From Paracoccus sigandri (lineage in GTDB: Bacteria; Pseudomonadota; Alphaproteobacteria; Rhodobacterales; Rhodobacteraceae), in NCBI RefSeq assembly GCF_003709565.1, contig NZ_QNRC01000003.1, positions 62,001-126,000 on the forward strand: a stretch of DNA of 64,000 nt, read 5' to 3'. The position numbers were made by a program, and so were the translations under genes. Positions 1 to 11,499 of the stretch are shown piece after piece (the stretch's first letter is position 1; each line of letters starts with the position of its first letter). The notes beneath the pieces are model-generated. The model searched no databases, was not told the DNA's origin, and saw only the letters and a list, made by a program, of their open reading frames with translations.

Positions 1-33
1 CCGGGCGATCCGGCCGGCCGCCCTCGTTTGGCC

Positions 34-50
34 GCCCCCGGCGCGGGGGC
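34..50 (+). terminator. GC hairpin before tctB
   Basis: A perfect 6-bp stem (GCCCCC/GGGGGC) with a 5-base loop lies just upstream of tctB, without a T-run. It could be the terminator or intercistronic hairpin of a gene left of the window, such as tctC, but the window begins too close to tell. Confidence 0.3.
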
Positions 51-70
51 CCTGCACGGAGAAGATGACA

Positions 71-520
71 ATGCTGTCTCGGGACTACAGGGATATCTTC
101 GGGGGCCTGCTGATGGTCGCCTTCGGGGTCTGGGTGGCGTGGTATTCGGCCGCGCATTACGACTTGGGCACCTTCCGCCGCATGGCGCCGGGGATGTTCC
201 CGATGATGCTGGGCATCATCCTGGCGGGGTTCGGCCTGGCGATCGCCATCCCGGCCTTCTTCCGCACCGGGCCGAAGCCCTATATCCGCATCTGGACGCC
301 GCTGTTCGTGCTGCTGGGCGTGGGCGCCTTCGCGATCCTGGTGCGGCCCTTCGGGCTGATCCCGGCGATCCTGGGCGTCACCATCATCTCGTCGCTGGCC
401 GAGCTGAAGTTCCGCCCCGTCAGCCTGGCCATCCTGTGTGCCGTGCTGTGCCTGATCGCCTGGCTGACCTTCCGCGTCGGGCTGGGCCTGCCCATGCCGA
501 TGTTCCGCTGGCCGTATTGA
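71..520 (+). CDS. tctB: TctB-family subunit of a tripartite tricarboxylate transporter
   Basis: Small integral-membrane subunit that, with TctA and a periplasmic TctC binding protein, imports tricarboxylates or other carboxylates. The protein of about 149 residues has four hydrophobic segments, the size and topology of TctB; sequence conservation in this family is weak, so the call rests largely on the adjacent tctA. An ATG at 65 is in frame, but the GGAGA at 58-62 is only two bases from it and eight from the ATG at 71, so I prefer 71. tctA follows after 13 bases. No tctC is visible; it may lie left of the window, which is where it is usually found. Confidence 0.8.
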   Translation: MLSRDYRDIFGGLLMVAFGVWVAWYSAAHYDLGTFRRMAPGMFPMMLGIILAGFGLAIAIPAFFRTGPKPYIRIWTPLFVLLGVGAFAILVRPFGLIPAILGVTIISSLAELKFRPVSLAILCAVLCLIAWLTFRVGLGLPMPMFRWPY

Positions 521-533
521 GGGGCACCCGCAT

Positions 534-2075
534 ATGGACATCTTCAGCAATATCGCGCTTGGCCTGAACACGGCGCTGTCCTTCACCAACCTGCTCTACT
601 GCTTCCTGGGGGTGTTCCTGGGCACGCTGGTCGGCGTCATTCCGGGCATCGGGGTGCTGTCGGCGATCTCGATGCTGTTTCCGATCACCTTCTACCTGGA
701 GCCCACCACCGCGCTGATCATGCTGGCGGGGATCTGGTACGGGACCAGCTATGGCGGCAACACCGCATCGATCCTGCTGAACATCCCCGGCACGCCGGCC
801 AATGCGGTGACCTGCCTCGACGGCTATCCGATGGCGCGGCAGGGGCGGGGCGGCGTGGCGCTGTTGATGACCACGGTCGCGTCCTTCGTCGGCGGCTCGA
901 TCGGCATCCTGCTCTTGATGCTGTTCGGGCCGGTGATCGCGCGATACGCGCTCAGCTTCGGGTCGGCGGAATATTTCGCGCTGATGGTGATGGGGCTGGT
1001 CGCGGCCTCGACCATCTCGGACGGATCGGCGCTGAAGGGGCTGGCGATGGTGGTGCTGGGCATCCTCTTCGGCTGCGTCGGCGCCGACATCTATACCGGC
1101 ACGCCGCGCTTCAACTTCGGCACGCTGGAGCTGACCGACCAGATCAGCCTGATCGCGCTGGCCATGGGCATCTTCGGCGTGTCCGAGGTGATCGCCTCGG
1201 TCCGCAACGTCCATGTCGGCGACATCGACCCCGAATCGGTCAGGTTCAAGGCGATGAAACCCAGCAAGGACGACGTGAAGCGGTCGATCTTCCCGATGCT
1301 GCGCGGATCCTCGATCGGGTCCTTCTTCGGCACGCTGCCCGGCACCGGCCCCTCGGTCGCGGCCTTCATGGCCTATGCGATGGAAAAGCGCGTCGCCAAG
1401 GACCCCAGGCGCTTCGGCAAGGGCGCCATCGAGGGCATCATGGCGCCGGAATCGGCCAACAACTCGGCCGACCAGACCAGCTTCATCCCGACGCTGTCCC
1501 TGGGCATCCCCGGCAGCCCGACCATGGCGCTGATGCTGGGCGCGCTGATGATCCACGGCATCGCGCCGGGGCCCAGCCTGGTCAACGACCAGCCGGCGCT
1601 GTTCTGGGGCCTGATCATGAGCTTCTGGATCGGCAACCTGCTGCTGGTGGTGCTGAACGTGCCGCTGATCGGGGTCTGGGTGCGGCTGTTGATGATCCCC
1701 TATCACCTGCTGTTCCCGGCGGTGCTGATGTTCATCTGCATCGGGACCTATTCGGTCAACATGTCCAGTTTCGAGGTCTGGCTGGTCGTGTTCTTCGGCT
1801 TCCTGGGCTACCTGATGCGGATCCTCGACTGGCCCTCGGCGCCCCTGCTGCTGGGCTTCGTGCTGGGCCCGCTGATGGAGGAGCATTTCCGCCGCGCGCT
1901 TCTGCTGTCGCGGGGCGACTTCATGACCTTCATCGACCGGCCGATCAGCGCCACGGTCATGGGCATCACCGTGCTCTTGCTGGCCTGGGGCGCCTGGTCG
2001 GCGCTGAAGGAGCGCAAGCGGATCAGCGGGCTGCTGCACGAGGAAGCCGCCGACGACCTGACCGAGGGCCGCTGA
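534..2075 (+). CDS. tctA: TctA-family large permease subunit
   Basis: Large membrane subunit of a tripartite tricarboxylate transporter, 513 residues against roughly 500 for the family. About ten to twelve hydrophobic segments are visible. The family's glycine/proline motifs are present: GVIPGIG near residue 37, NIPGTPANAV near residue 85 and FGTLPGTGPS near residue 265. It is directly downstream of tctB in the usual B-A order and ends just before a strong hairpin. The substrate cannot be read from the sequence; citrate is only the founding example, and many homologues carry aromatic or other carboxylates. Confidence 0.93.
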   Translation: MDIFSNIALGLNTALSFTNLLYCFLGVFLGTLVGVIPGIGVLSAISMLFPITFYLEPTTALIMLAGIWYGTSYGGNTASILLNIPGTPANAVTCLDGYPMARQGRGGVALLMTTVASFVGGSIGILLLMLFGPVIARYALSFGSAEYFALMVMGLVAASTISDGSALKGLAMVVLGILFGCVGADIYTGTPRFNFGTLELTDQISLIALAMGIFGVSEVIASVRNVHVGDIDPESVRFKAMKPSKDDVKRSIFPMLRGSSIGSFFGTLPGTGPSVAAFMAYAMEKRVAKDPRRFGKGAIEGIMAPESANNSADQTSFIPTLSLGIPGSPTMALMLGALMIHGIAPGPSLVNDQPALFWGLIMSFWIGNLLLVVLNVPLIGVWVRLLMIPYHLLFPAVLMFICIGTYSVNMSSFEVWLVVFFGFLGYLMRILDWPSAPLLLGFVLGPLMEEHFRRALLLSRGDFMTFIDRPISATVMGITVLLLAWGAWSALKERKRISGLLHEEAADDLTEGR

Positions 2076-2084
2076 AAGGAACCC

Positions 2085-2111
2085 ATCGCCGGCCGGAAAA
2101 CGGCCGGCGAT
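2085..2111. terminator. bidirectional terminator-like hairpin
   Basis: A perfect 11-bp inverted repeat (ATCGCCGGCCG/CGGCCGGCGAT) with loop GAAAA sits between the convergent ends of tctA and the ABC ATPase gene. It has no long T-run, so it may act as a weak intrinsic terminator or mRNA 3' end for both units. Confidence 0.7.
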
Positions 2112-2123
2112 GCCCGCGACGGG

Positions 2124-2897
<774 letters not shown>

Positions 2898-2900
2898 CTG

Positions 2901-3563
2901 TTACGGCCTTTCGATCAGGTAATGGGTGATGCGCGTCTCCAGCTTGCGGCCGAAGCGTGAGATCGTCTCGACCAGCAGCCAGAAGAACAGCGCCAGCACC
3001 AGGTTGGCTTCCAGATAGCGGAAGGTTTCGGTGGACATGCGCTGGACCTGGTACATCAGCTCGGGGACGGTGATGATCGACAGGATCACGGTCTCCTTGG
3101 TCAGGATGATCGAGAAGTTGACCAGCGCCGGCAGCGCCGAGACCAGCGCGACCGGCAACAGCACGCGGCGGATGATGACATGTTCGGGCATGCCGATGGC
3201 GCGGGCGGCCTCGATCTGGCCGATCGGCACGGCGCGGAAGCCCGAGCGGAAGATTTCCGCAAAATAGGGGCTGCCATAGATGGTCAGGCCCAGCAGCCCC
3301 GCCGGAACCGCGTCCAGCCGCAGCCCGACCAGCGGGCCGCCATAGTAGAGCACGAACAGCTGCACCAGGAAGGGCGTGCCGCGGATCACCTCGATATAGG
3401 CTTGCAACAGCCAGCGCAGCGGGGTGGGACCGTGGCGCTGCGCCAGCGCGATCAGCAGCCCCAGCGCCATCGAAAAGACCGTGCCCAGCAGCCAGCACAT
3501 GATGGTCAGCCCGAAGCCGCGCAGCAGCATGGGCCCGTATTGTTCAAGGATCTGCCACTCCAT
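2901..3563 (-). CDS. Polar amino acid ABC transporter permease (HisM type)
   Basis: Inner-membrane permease of about 220 residues with five hydrophobic segments and the PAAT permease loop EAARAIGMPEHVIIRRVLLP. The upstream permease stop overlaps its start: either GTG at 3566 (GTGA overlap) or ATG at 3563 (TGATG) can serve, and I use the ATG. It is the second of two permease genes, as expected for a HisQM-like heterodimer. Confidence 0.92.
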   Translation of the reverse strand: MEWQILEQYGPMLLRGFGLTIMCWLLGTVFSMALGLLIALAQRHGPTPLRWLLQAYIEVIRGTPFLVQLFVLYYGGPLVGLRLDAVPAGLLGLTIYGSPYFAEIFRSGFRAVPIGQIEAARAIGMPEHVIIRRVLLPVALVSALPALVNFSIILTKETVILSIITVPELMYQVQRMSTETFRYLEANLVLALFFWLLVETISRFGRKLETRITHYLIERP

Positions 3564-4210
3564 CACACGGCCATCCTGTGTTCAAGGTAACGCCCCAGCG
3601 CCGCCAGGCACAGGTTGATCATCAGGTAGATGCAGGCGGCGGCCAGGTAGACCTCCATCGGGCGGAAGGTGGTCGCGGCCTGCGCCTGGGAGGCGCGGGT
3701 GATCTCCATGATGCCGACGACCGAGACCAGCGAGCTTGCCTTGACCAGCAGGATCAGTTCGTTGATCAGGGCGGGCAGCGACATGGTGACGGCCTGCGGC
3801 AGCACGATGCGCGTCCAGACATCGCCGGGCCCCATGCCAATGGCGCGCGCGGCCTCGGTCTGGCCCCTGGGCAGCGCGCCGATGGCGCCGCGCCAGATCT
3901 CGCTGATATAGGCGCTGGCGCAGATGCCCACGGTGACGACGGCGGCGACCAGCGCGGGCACGTCGATGCCGATCACCGGCAGCAGGAAATAGACCAGCAG
4001 CAATTGCACCAGCAGCGGCACGCCGCGCAGGAAGCTGACCCACAACGCGGCGAAGGTGCGCAGGAACGCCACCCCCGACAGCCGCGCCGCGCAGATCAGC
4101 GCCCCGATCACCAGCCCCAGCGCGATGCCGAGGCCCGATACCAGAAGCGTGTATCGCGCCGCCCAGAACAGCGGCCCGAAGCTGTCCAGAAAGGTCGGGA
4201 TGGAAAACAT
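3563..4210 (-). CDS. Polar amino acid ABC transporter permease (HisQ type)
   Basis: Inner-membrane permease, 215 residues, with the conserved segment RGVPLLVQLLLVYF and the coupling loop EAARAIGMGPGDVWTRIVLP. It pairs with the next permease through a stop-start overlap and sits 57 bases downstream of the binding-protein gene, with a hairpin in that gap. Substrate inferred as histidine or a related cationic or imidazole amino acid from hut linkage only. Confidence 0.92.
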   Translation of the reverse strand: MFSIPTFLDSFGPLFWAARYTLLVSGLGIALGLVIGALICAARLSGVAFLRTFAALWVSFLRGVPLLVQLLLVYFLLPVIGIDVPALVAAVVTVGICASAYISEIWRGAIGALPRGQTEAARAIGMGPGDVWTRIVLPQAVTMSLPALINELILLVKASSLVSVVGIMEITRASQAQAATTFRPMEVYLAAACIYLMINLCLAALGRYLEHRMAV

Positions 4211-4230
4211 GAGCCCTCCGTCGGGATCGG

Positions 4231-4259
4231 GGCGGACAGGAGGCAGCCCCCCGTCCGCC
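4231..4259 (-). terminator. intercistronic hairpin after binding-protein gene
   Basis: GGCGGAC at 4231-4237 pairs with GTCCGCC at 4253-4259 around a 15-base loop, immediately downstream of the binding-protein stop. There is no T-run. Its probable role is mRNA stabilisation or partial termination that keeps the binding protein in excess over the membrane subunits. Confidence 0.45.
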
Positions 4260-4267
4260 GGGTCACA

Positions 4268-5086
4268 TCATTCGGCCGAGACTTCCAGCGGCAGTTCGGT
4301 ATAGCTGCCCAGCCATTTTTCCTGGATCGCCTGGATGCGGCCGTCCTCGGTCATCTTCGCGATGGCGTCCCGGATGGCGGCGGCGAAGCTTTCGCTGGCC
4401 TCTTCCTTGCGCAGCACCCAGGCGAAATAGGTGGGCTCGCCGAACGAGGCGGGCTCGAACAGCGCGAAGGTCTCGGGGCGGTTCTTGACCAGGTAGGTCA
4501 GGTTCGGCAGCGATCCCGCCACCGCGTCCAGCCGGCCCGCGGCCAGGTCGGCATAGGCTTCGTCGGTGGTGCCGTATTCGCGCACGTCCACCCCGCCAAG
4601 GCTTTCGCCGTAAGCCTGCAGCTGGCGGAACTGCGCGGTGCCCTGCTGGACGCCCACGCGCTTGCCGGCGATGTCCTCGGGCTTGCCGATGGCGTCGTTG
4701 CCGGCCGCGCGCACCAGCGACACGGTGGCGTCGGCGATCGGCGGGGTGAAGGTATAGCGCTCCAGCCGCTCGGGCGTGATGGTCACGGGGGCGATGACGA
4801 TGTCGAACTTGCCGACCTCGAGGCCCGGCAGCTCGGCCGTCCAGGGGATGTCCTGATAGACCGGCTCGACGCCCAGTTCCTTGCTGACCTCGTCGAACAG
4901 GTCCTTGGTCATGCCCTGGTATTCGCCGTTCACCAGCATGTCGAAGGGCGCGTAATGCATGTCGGTCGCGGTGACGATCTTGCCGGCGGCCTGGATGTCG
5001 GCCAGCTGGTCGGCCAGCGCGGGGCCGGTCATGGCAAGGGCGGCGATGCCCAGCAGCGCGGCCTTGGCGGTTCGGATCATGGTCAT
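4268..5086 (-). CDS. PAAT-family periplasmic amino acid-binding protein
   Basis: Extracytoplasmic solute-binding protein of family 3, 272 residues. The start at 5086 is fixed by an AGGAGA ribosome site seven bases upstream and by a clear signal peptide (MTMIRTAKAALLG...PALA, cleavage before DQLAD). Family 3 landmarks visible are the N-terminal GKIVTATDMHYAPFDML strand and YQGMTKDLFDEV. The frame stays open far upstream into hutU antisense, but that extension is not coding. First gene of the leftward importer set; probable histidine or related ligand because hutU ends 83 bases upstream on the same strand. Confidence 0.92.
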   Translation of the reverse strand: MTMIRTAKAALLGIAALAMTGPALADQLADIQAAGKIVTATDMHYAPFDMLVNGEYQGMTKDLFDEVSKELGVEPVYQDIPWTAELPGLEVGKFDIVIAPVTITPERLERYTFTPPIADATVSLVRAAGNDAIGKPEDIAGKRVGVQQGTAQFRQLQAYGESLGGVDVREYGTTDEAYADLAAGRLDAVAGSLPNLTYLVKNRPETFALFEPASFGEPTYFAWVLRKEEASESFAAAIRDAIAKMTEDGRIQAIQEKWLGSYTELPLEVSAE

Positions 5087-5134
5087 GGATCTCTCCTGAG
5101 TTGGACTTGATGTCGGTTTTTTGGACCTTATGGC

Positions 5135-5162
5135 CGCGCGCCGCCAGAGGGGACGGCACGCG
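5135..5162 (-). terminator. hairpin between hutU and the ABC importer
   Basis: In the leftward transcript a 9-bp stem (one G-U pair; 5135-5143 with 5154-5162, 10-base loop) forms right after the hutU stop at 5170. It may attenuate read-through from the hut operon into the importer genes. There is no adjacent T-run. Confidence 0.4.
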
Positions 5163-5169
5163 CAGGCGG

Positions 5170-6858
<1,689 letters not shown>

Positions 6859-6870
6859 TGTGGTCTCCGT

Positions 6871-8028
6871 TCAGGCCAGCATGTTGCCGGAAATGATGAT
6901 GCGTTGAATTTCGCTGGACCCCTCGTAGATCCGCATGATGCGCAGATCGCGGTTGATCCTCTCGATGGGAAAGTCGCGGGTATAGCCATAGCCGCCATGC
7001 AGCTGCAGCGCCGTGTCGGCGATCCTGCCCGCCGCCTCGGAAGCCGCCAGCTTGGCCATGGACGAGGCCAGCGAGAAGCGCCCGCCCTGCCCATGATGCG
7101 CCAGGTCGCGCTGCCGGGCCGCGTCCTGCGCGACCAGCAGCGCCTGGCGGAAGGCCAGCCCCATGTCGGCGATCATCCAGCGGATGCCCTGCCGGTCGGT
7201 AAGCGCCTGCCCGCCGATGACGCGGTCCTTCGCATAGGCGACGGCCGCCTTCATCGCCGCCTCGGCCATGCCCAGGCATTGCGCGGCGACCTCGATCCGG
7301 CCATTGTCCAGCACCTGCATGGCGGTGCGGAAGCCGCGGCCTTCCTCGCCCAGCAGCGCGTCATCGGGCAAGTGGCAGTCGATGTTCAGCGTGAAGACAT
7401 GGCCGCCCTTCAGCCCCATGGTGCGCTCGGCCGGGCCGGCCTCCAGCCCCGGCGTGCCTTTCGGCAGGATGAAGGCGGAAATCCCGCGATGCGCCTTGTC
7501 CGGGTCGGTGACCGCGTAGAGCACGATGAAATCCGCCACCCCGCCATTCGAGATGAAGCATTTCGTGCCCTTCACATGCCAGCCGCCATCGATGCGCCGG
7601 GCGCGGGTCTTCATGTCGGCGGGGTCCGAGCCGGCGGTCGGCTCGGTCAGGCCGAAGGCCCCCAGCGCTTCGCCCGTCGCCGCGCGGGGCAGCCATTCCT
7701 GTTTCTGCGCTTGCGCTCCGCCCAGCAGGATCGAGTCGGTCGCCAGGTAATGCGCTGTCAGCGCCGAGGCGGTCGAGCCGCAGGCGCCGGCGACGATCGC
7801 CACCGCCCTCAGCAGCGCCGGGGCGGAAATGCCGCTGCCGCCATGGTCCTCGGGCAGGTTCGCGCCCCACATCCCGGCCTCGGCCAGCACGCGCAGCTGG
7901 TCATGGACGAAACCCGAGGTCTCGTCGGTTTCCGCCGCCTTCGGCGCGATGCGCTCGGCGCAGATGCGCTCCAGCATGTCGCAGAACAGCCGCTCTTCCT
8001 CGGCCAGCATGTGCCATTCGTCGCTCAT
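6871..8028 (-). CDS. Acyl-CoA dehydrogenase inside the hut operon
   Basis: FAD-dependent acyl-CoA dehydrogenase, 385 residues, full length. The middle domain has FGLTEPTAGSDPADM, which contacts flavin. The C-terminal helix carries LHGGYGYTRDFPIERINRD followed by IYEGSSEIQR, whose glutamate is at the position of the catalytic base in medium-chain enzymes. The gene starts four bases inside the end of the CoA-transferase gene and ends 12 bases before hutU, so it belongs to the hut transcript. Such a gene has no role in the textbook hut pathway. With the neighbouring CaiB-like transferase it resembles the CaiA/CaiB pair; substrate unknown, and imidazolepropionyl-CoA is my proposal. Confidence 0.93.
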   Translation of the reverse strand: MSDEWHMLAEEERLFCDMLERICAERIAPKAAETDETSGFVHDQLRVLAEAGMWGANLPEDHGGSGISAPALLRAVAIVAGACGSTASALTAHYLATDSILLGGAQAQKQEWLPRAATGEALGAFGLTEPTAGSDPADMKTRARRIDGGWHVKGTKCFISNGGVADFIVLYAVTDPDKAHRGISAFILPKGTPGLEAGPAERTMGLKGGHVFTLNIDCHLPDDALLGEEGRGFRTAMQVLDNGRIEVAAQCLGMAEAAMKAAVAYAKDRVIGGQALTDRQGIRWMIADMGLAFRQALLVAQDAARQRDLAHHGQGGRFSLASSMAKLAASEAAGRIADTALQLHGGYGYTRDFPIERINRDLRIMRIYEGSSEIQRIIISGNMLA

Positions 8029-9173
8029 GCGGTTCTCTCCAGTCCGAATTCCTGCAAGATCGCCTGCAGATCGCCGCCCAGGGACGGGGCCGATCCGCCG
8101 GCCACGGGTTTTTCGCCGTCAAAGCGCACCGGCTGGCCGACGGTCGGGGCCAGGCCCAGCACCGGATGCGGCAACAGGCTGACCAGCCCGCGTGCGACGG
8201 CATGGTCGTTCGAACCTGCCTGCGCGATGTCCCAGATCGGCGCGGCGGGCAGGCCGGCGGCGGCCAGCGCGGCGACGGCGGCCTCGGTGGTCAGGCCGCG
8301 CGACCAGTCCTCGATCAGCGCCTTCAGGGCGGGTTCATGCGCGGTGCGGCTTTCGTCGCTGGCAAAGCGCGGATCGTCGGCCGCCTCGGGGGCGCCGATC
8401 AGCCGGGCCAGGGTGGCGAATTGCCGGCCGTTCAGCACCGCGATCACCACCTGCCCGTCGCTGGTCGCGAAACAGCCGAAGGGCGTGGACAGGGGATGGC
8501 GGTTGCCGACCCGCTGCGGCAGCACGCCCGCGTAAAGGTGCAGCGCATGGCTGGTGGTCAGCATGGAAAACAGCGCGTCATACATGGCCACGTCCAGCGT
8601 CGCGCCCTGCCCCGTCGCGCCCCGCCCGACCAGCGCCGCCATGATCGACCAGCTGGCGAACAGCCCGGCCAGCAGGTCGGCGATGCTTTCGCCGGTCTTC
8701 AGCGGCGCGCCGCCATCCTCGCCCGTGCCGGCCATCAGCCCGGACATGGCCTGCACCACCAGGTCATAGGCCGGCAGGTCGCGGAACGGCCCGTCCTGTC
8801 CGAAGCCCGAGATCGAGCAATAGATCAGCCGCGGATGGGCCGCCCGCAATTCGTCGGCCCCCAGCCCCAGCCGCGCGGCGACGCCGGGGCGGAAGTTTTC
8901 CACCACCACGTCGACGCGGGCGGCGATGGCCCGCGCCAGCGCCAGATCGGCGGGGGTCTTCAGGTCCAGCGCAAGGCTGCGCTTGCCGCGATTGTTCAGC
9001 GTGAACAGCGCGCTTTCGCCGTCCCGGAACGGCCCGATATGGCGATAGTCGTCACCCTGGGGCGGCTCCAGCTTGATGATCTCGGCGCCCAGATCGGCCA
9101 GCAGCGCGGTCGCATAGGGGCCGGCCAGCACGCGCGACAGGTCCAGCACCCGGATGCCCTGCAGCGGCTTCAT
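8025..9173 (-). CDS. CaiB/BaiF-family (class III) CoA transferase
   Basis: Cytoplasmic CoA transferase of the formyl-CoA transferase/CaiB family, 382 residues, normal length. The N-terminus has GIRVLDLSRVLAGPYATALL and LGAEIIKLEPPQGDD, both typical. The motif KTGESIADLLAGL contains the aspartate expected to form the acyl-anhydride intermediate. It overlaps hutG by four bases upstream and the acyl-CoA dehydrogenase by four bases downstream. Together the two enzymes could activate a carboxylic acid with CoA, oxidise it and return the CoA. The acid is not shown by sequence. Confidence 0.93.
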   Translation of the reverse strand: MKPLQGIRVLDLSRVLAGPYATALLADLGAEIIKLEPPQGDDYRHIGPFRDGESALFTLNNRGKRSLALDLKTPADLALARAIAARVDVVVENFRPGVAARLGLGADELRAAHPRLIYCSISGFGQDGPFRDLPAYDLVVQAMSGLMAGTGEDGGAPLKTGESIADLLAGLFASWSIMAALVGRGATGQGATLDVAMYDALFSMLTTSHALHLYAGVLPQRVGNRHPLSTPFGCFATSDGQVVIAVLNGRQFATLARLIGAPEAADDPRFASDESRTAHEPALKALIEDWSRGLTTEAAVAALAAAGLPAAPIWDIAQAGSNDHAVARGLVSLLPHPVLGLAPTVGQPVRFDGEKPVAGGSAPSLGGDLQAILQEFGLERTA

Positions 9174-9961
9174 GCCCGGATCTCCGGCGCCAGCGCCGCC
9201 AGCCGCTGAAGGATCGCCGTCAGCGTGACGCGCAGCGCATCGGCCTTCGCCTCGTCATAGGCGAAGGGCGGGACCTCGGACGCCAGATGCGTCGCTTGCG
9301 CCAGTTCCATCTGGATCGCGTGGACGCCCTGCCCCGGCTGACCGTAATGCCGCGTCGTCCAGCCGCCCTTGAAGCGGCCGTTCAGCACATGGCTGCGCCC
9401 GCTGGCGGCGCAGATCCGCAGCACCTCGGCTTCGAGGCGCGGTTCGCAGGTGGTGCCGTTATTGGTGCCGATGTTGAAATCCGGCAGCACGCCGTCGAAC
9501 AGGAATGGGATATTGGACCGGATCGAGTGACAGTCATAGAGGATCGCCACCCCGTGACGCGCCCGGACCCGTTCGATCTCGGCCGCCAGCGCGGCGTGAT
9601 AGGGGGCGTGGAAGCGGGCCTTGCGATCGGCGATTTGCAGCGCGGTCGGCTCAAGATCCCAGATCGGCTGGCCGTCGAAATCGGTCAGCGGCACCAGGCC
9701 CGTCGTGTTCTGGCCGGGATAGAGGCTGGCATCGTCCGGCCCGCGATTGGCGTCGATCACATAGCGGTGGAAGACCGCCCGCACCGTCGTCGCGCCGGGC
9801 AGCAGCCCGTCATAGAGGCGATGGATATGCCAGTCGGTATCGGCCAGCACCCGGCCGCGGTCGTTCAGCGCCGCGCGGATATCCTCGGGCAGCCATGTGC
9901 CGGTATGCGGCAGGCCCAGGATGACCGGGCCGTCGCCCTGGGCAACCTCGACCGGGGTCAT
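9170..9961 (-). CDS. hutG: N-formylglutamate amidohydrolase
   Basis: Hydrolyses N-formylglutamate to glutamate and formate, the last step of the hutF route. 263 residues. The start at 9961 gives an ATGA overlap with the hutH stop and begins [12 protein letters not shown]. Family motifs visible are [32 protein letters not shown] and the metal/active-site segment [16 protein letters not shown]. The presence of hutF (formimidoylglutamate deiminase) on the divergent unit shows the five-step pathway that releases formate rather than formamide. Assignment is firm. Confidence 0.95.
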   Translation of the reverse strand: MTPVEVAQGDGPVILGLPHTGTWLPEDIRAALNDRGRVLADTDWHIHRLYDGLLPGATTVRAVFHRYVIDANRGPDDASLYPGQNTTGLVPLTDFDGQPIWDLEPTALQIADRKARFHAPYHAALAAEIERVRARHGVAILYDCHSIRSNIPFLFDGVLPDFNIGTNNGTTCEPRLEAEVLRICAASGRSHVLNGRFKGGWTTRHYGQPGQGVHAIQMELAQATHLASEVPPFAYDEAKADALRVTLTAILQRLAALAPEIRA

Positions 9962-11499
9962 GGCCGCACCTCGGCCAGCAGATCGCCGGGCAGCGCCTGG
10001 GCCAGCGCGTCCGAGCGCACCAGTTCCGCCGCCGCCGCCAGGTCCGGCGCCATGTAGCGGTCCTGACCCAGCGCCGGCACATCCGCACGCAGCCGCGCGA
10101 TCACCGCCGCCAGCGCGGCCGAGGTCTTCAGCGGCGCGCGGAACTCGACCCCGGCGCTGGCGCAAAGCAGCTCGATGCCGATGATATGGGCAAGGTTCGC
10201 GTTCATCCGCCCGAGCCGCCGCGCACCGTGGGCGGCCATGCTGACATGATCCTCCTGGTTGGCACTGGTGGGGGTCGAATCCGTCGAGCATGGATTAGCC
10301 AGGTGCTTGTTTTCGCTCATCAAGGCGGCGCTGGTCACTTCGGCGATCATCAGCCCGCTGTTCAGGCCCGGATCGGGGGTCAGGAAGGGCGGCAGGTCGT
10401 GCGACAGCGCCGGATCGACCATCAGCGCGATGCGGCGCTGGGAAATCGCGCCGATCTCGGCGATGGCCAGCGCGATCTGGTCGGCGGCGAAGGCGACGGG
10501 TTCGGCATGGAAATTCCCGCCCGAGACGATCGCCCCCTCGCCGGTCAGCACCAGCGGGTTGTCGGTCGCGGCATTGGCCTCGATCTGCAGGGTGCGGGCG
10601 GCCTGGGTCAGGATGTCGATGCAGGCGCCCGTGACCTGCGGCTGGCAGCGGATGCAATAGGGGTCCTGCACCCGGCTGTCGCCGACCCGGTGGCTTTCGC
10701 GGATCTCGGAGCCCGCCATCAGCTCGCGGATCACCCGCGCCGCCAGGATCTGGCCGGGATGGCCGCGCAGCTGGTGGATCTCGTCGAAGAACGGCGCGGT
10801 CGAGCCCATGATCGCATCGGTCGAGATCGCCGAGGCGACCAGCGCATTGCGCGCCGCCCGGAACGCCTGCCACAGCCCGGCCAGCGCGAAGGCGGTCGAG
10901 ACCTGCGTGCCGTTGATCAGCGCCAGGCCCTCCTTGGCGGCCAGCACGATGGGCTTCAGACCCGCGGCGGCCAGCGCGTCACCGGCGGCCATCTCGCGGC
11001 CGTCATGGGTCGCGCGCCCCTCGCCCAGCATGGCGGCGGCCATATGCGCCAGCGGCGCCAGATCGCCCGAGGCGCCGACCGAGCCCTGCGACGGGATCAC
11101 CGGCAGCACGCCACGCGCCAGCATGTCCTCGATCAGCTGGATCACTTCGGGACGCACGCCCGATGCGCCGCGCCCCAGCGACAAGAGCTTCAGCGCCATG
11201 ATCAGCCGGACGGTCTCCGGCTCGACCGGCTCGCCCACGCCGCAGCAATGCGACAGGATCAGGTTGCGTTGCAGCGTGGCGGTATCCCCCGCCGCGATCT
11301 TGATCGAGGCCAGCTTGCCGAAGCCGGTGTTCACGCCATAGACCGGCGCCTCGCCATCGGCGGCAGCCGCGATGGCGGCGGCAGAACGGGCGATGCCGTC
11401 GCGGGCGCTGTCGGCCAGGCGCACCGCCAGCCCCTCGCGCCACACCTGTTCAAGCTGGTCCAGTGTCGTTTCGCCGGGGATCAGGATCAGTTCAGACAA
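9958..11499 (-). CDS. hutH: Histidine ammonia-lyase
   Basis: First pathway enzyme: L-histidine to urocanate and ammonia. 513 residues, the family's usual size. The self-cyclising Ala-Ser-Gly that forms the MIO cofactor is at 143-145 in [15 protein letters not shown] place the start at a TTG (11499), eight bases inside the end of hutI, because GGAGG lies five bases upstream and [12 protein letters not shown] is a normal N-terminus; upstream in-frame ATGs would run deep into hutI. The overlap implies translational coupling with hutI. Confidence 0.97.
   Translation of the reverse strand: MSELILIPGETTLDQLEQVWREGLAVRLADSARDGIARSAAAIAAAADGEAPVYGVNTGFGKLASIKIAAGDTATLQRNLILSHCCGVGEPVEPETVRLIMALKLLSLGRGASGVRPEVIQLIEDMLARGVLPVIPSQGSVGASGDLAPLAHMAAAMLGEGRATHDGREMAAGDALAAAGLKPIVLAAKEGLALINGTQVSTAFALAGLWQAFRAARNALVASAISTDAIMGSTAPFFDEIHQLRGHPGQILAARVIRELMAGSEIRESHRVGDSRVQDPYCIRCQPQVTGACIDILTQAARTLQIEANAATDNPLVLTGEGAIVSGGNFHAEPVAFAADQIALAIAEIGAISQRRIALMVDPALSHDLPPFLTPDPGLNSGLMIAEVTSAALMSENKHLANPCSTDSTPTSANQEDHVSMAAHGARRLGRMNANLAHIIGIELLCASAGVEFRAPLKTSAALAAVIARLRADVPALGQDRYMAPDLAAAAELVRSDALAQALPGDLLAEVRP

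Noticed and set aside
420..2039. Minus-strand frame of 539 codons antisense to tctA
   Set aside because: Low-complexity composition, no ribosome site, and tctA on the other strand is certain.
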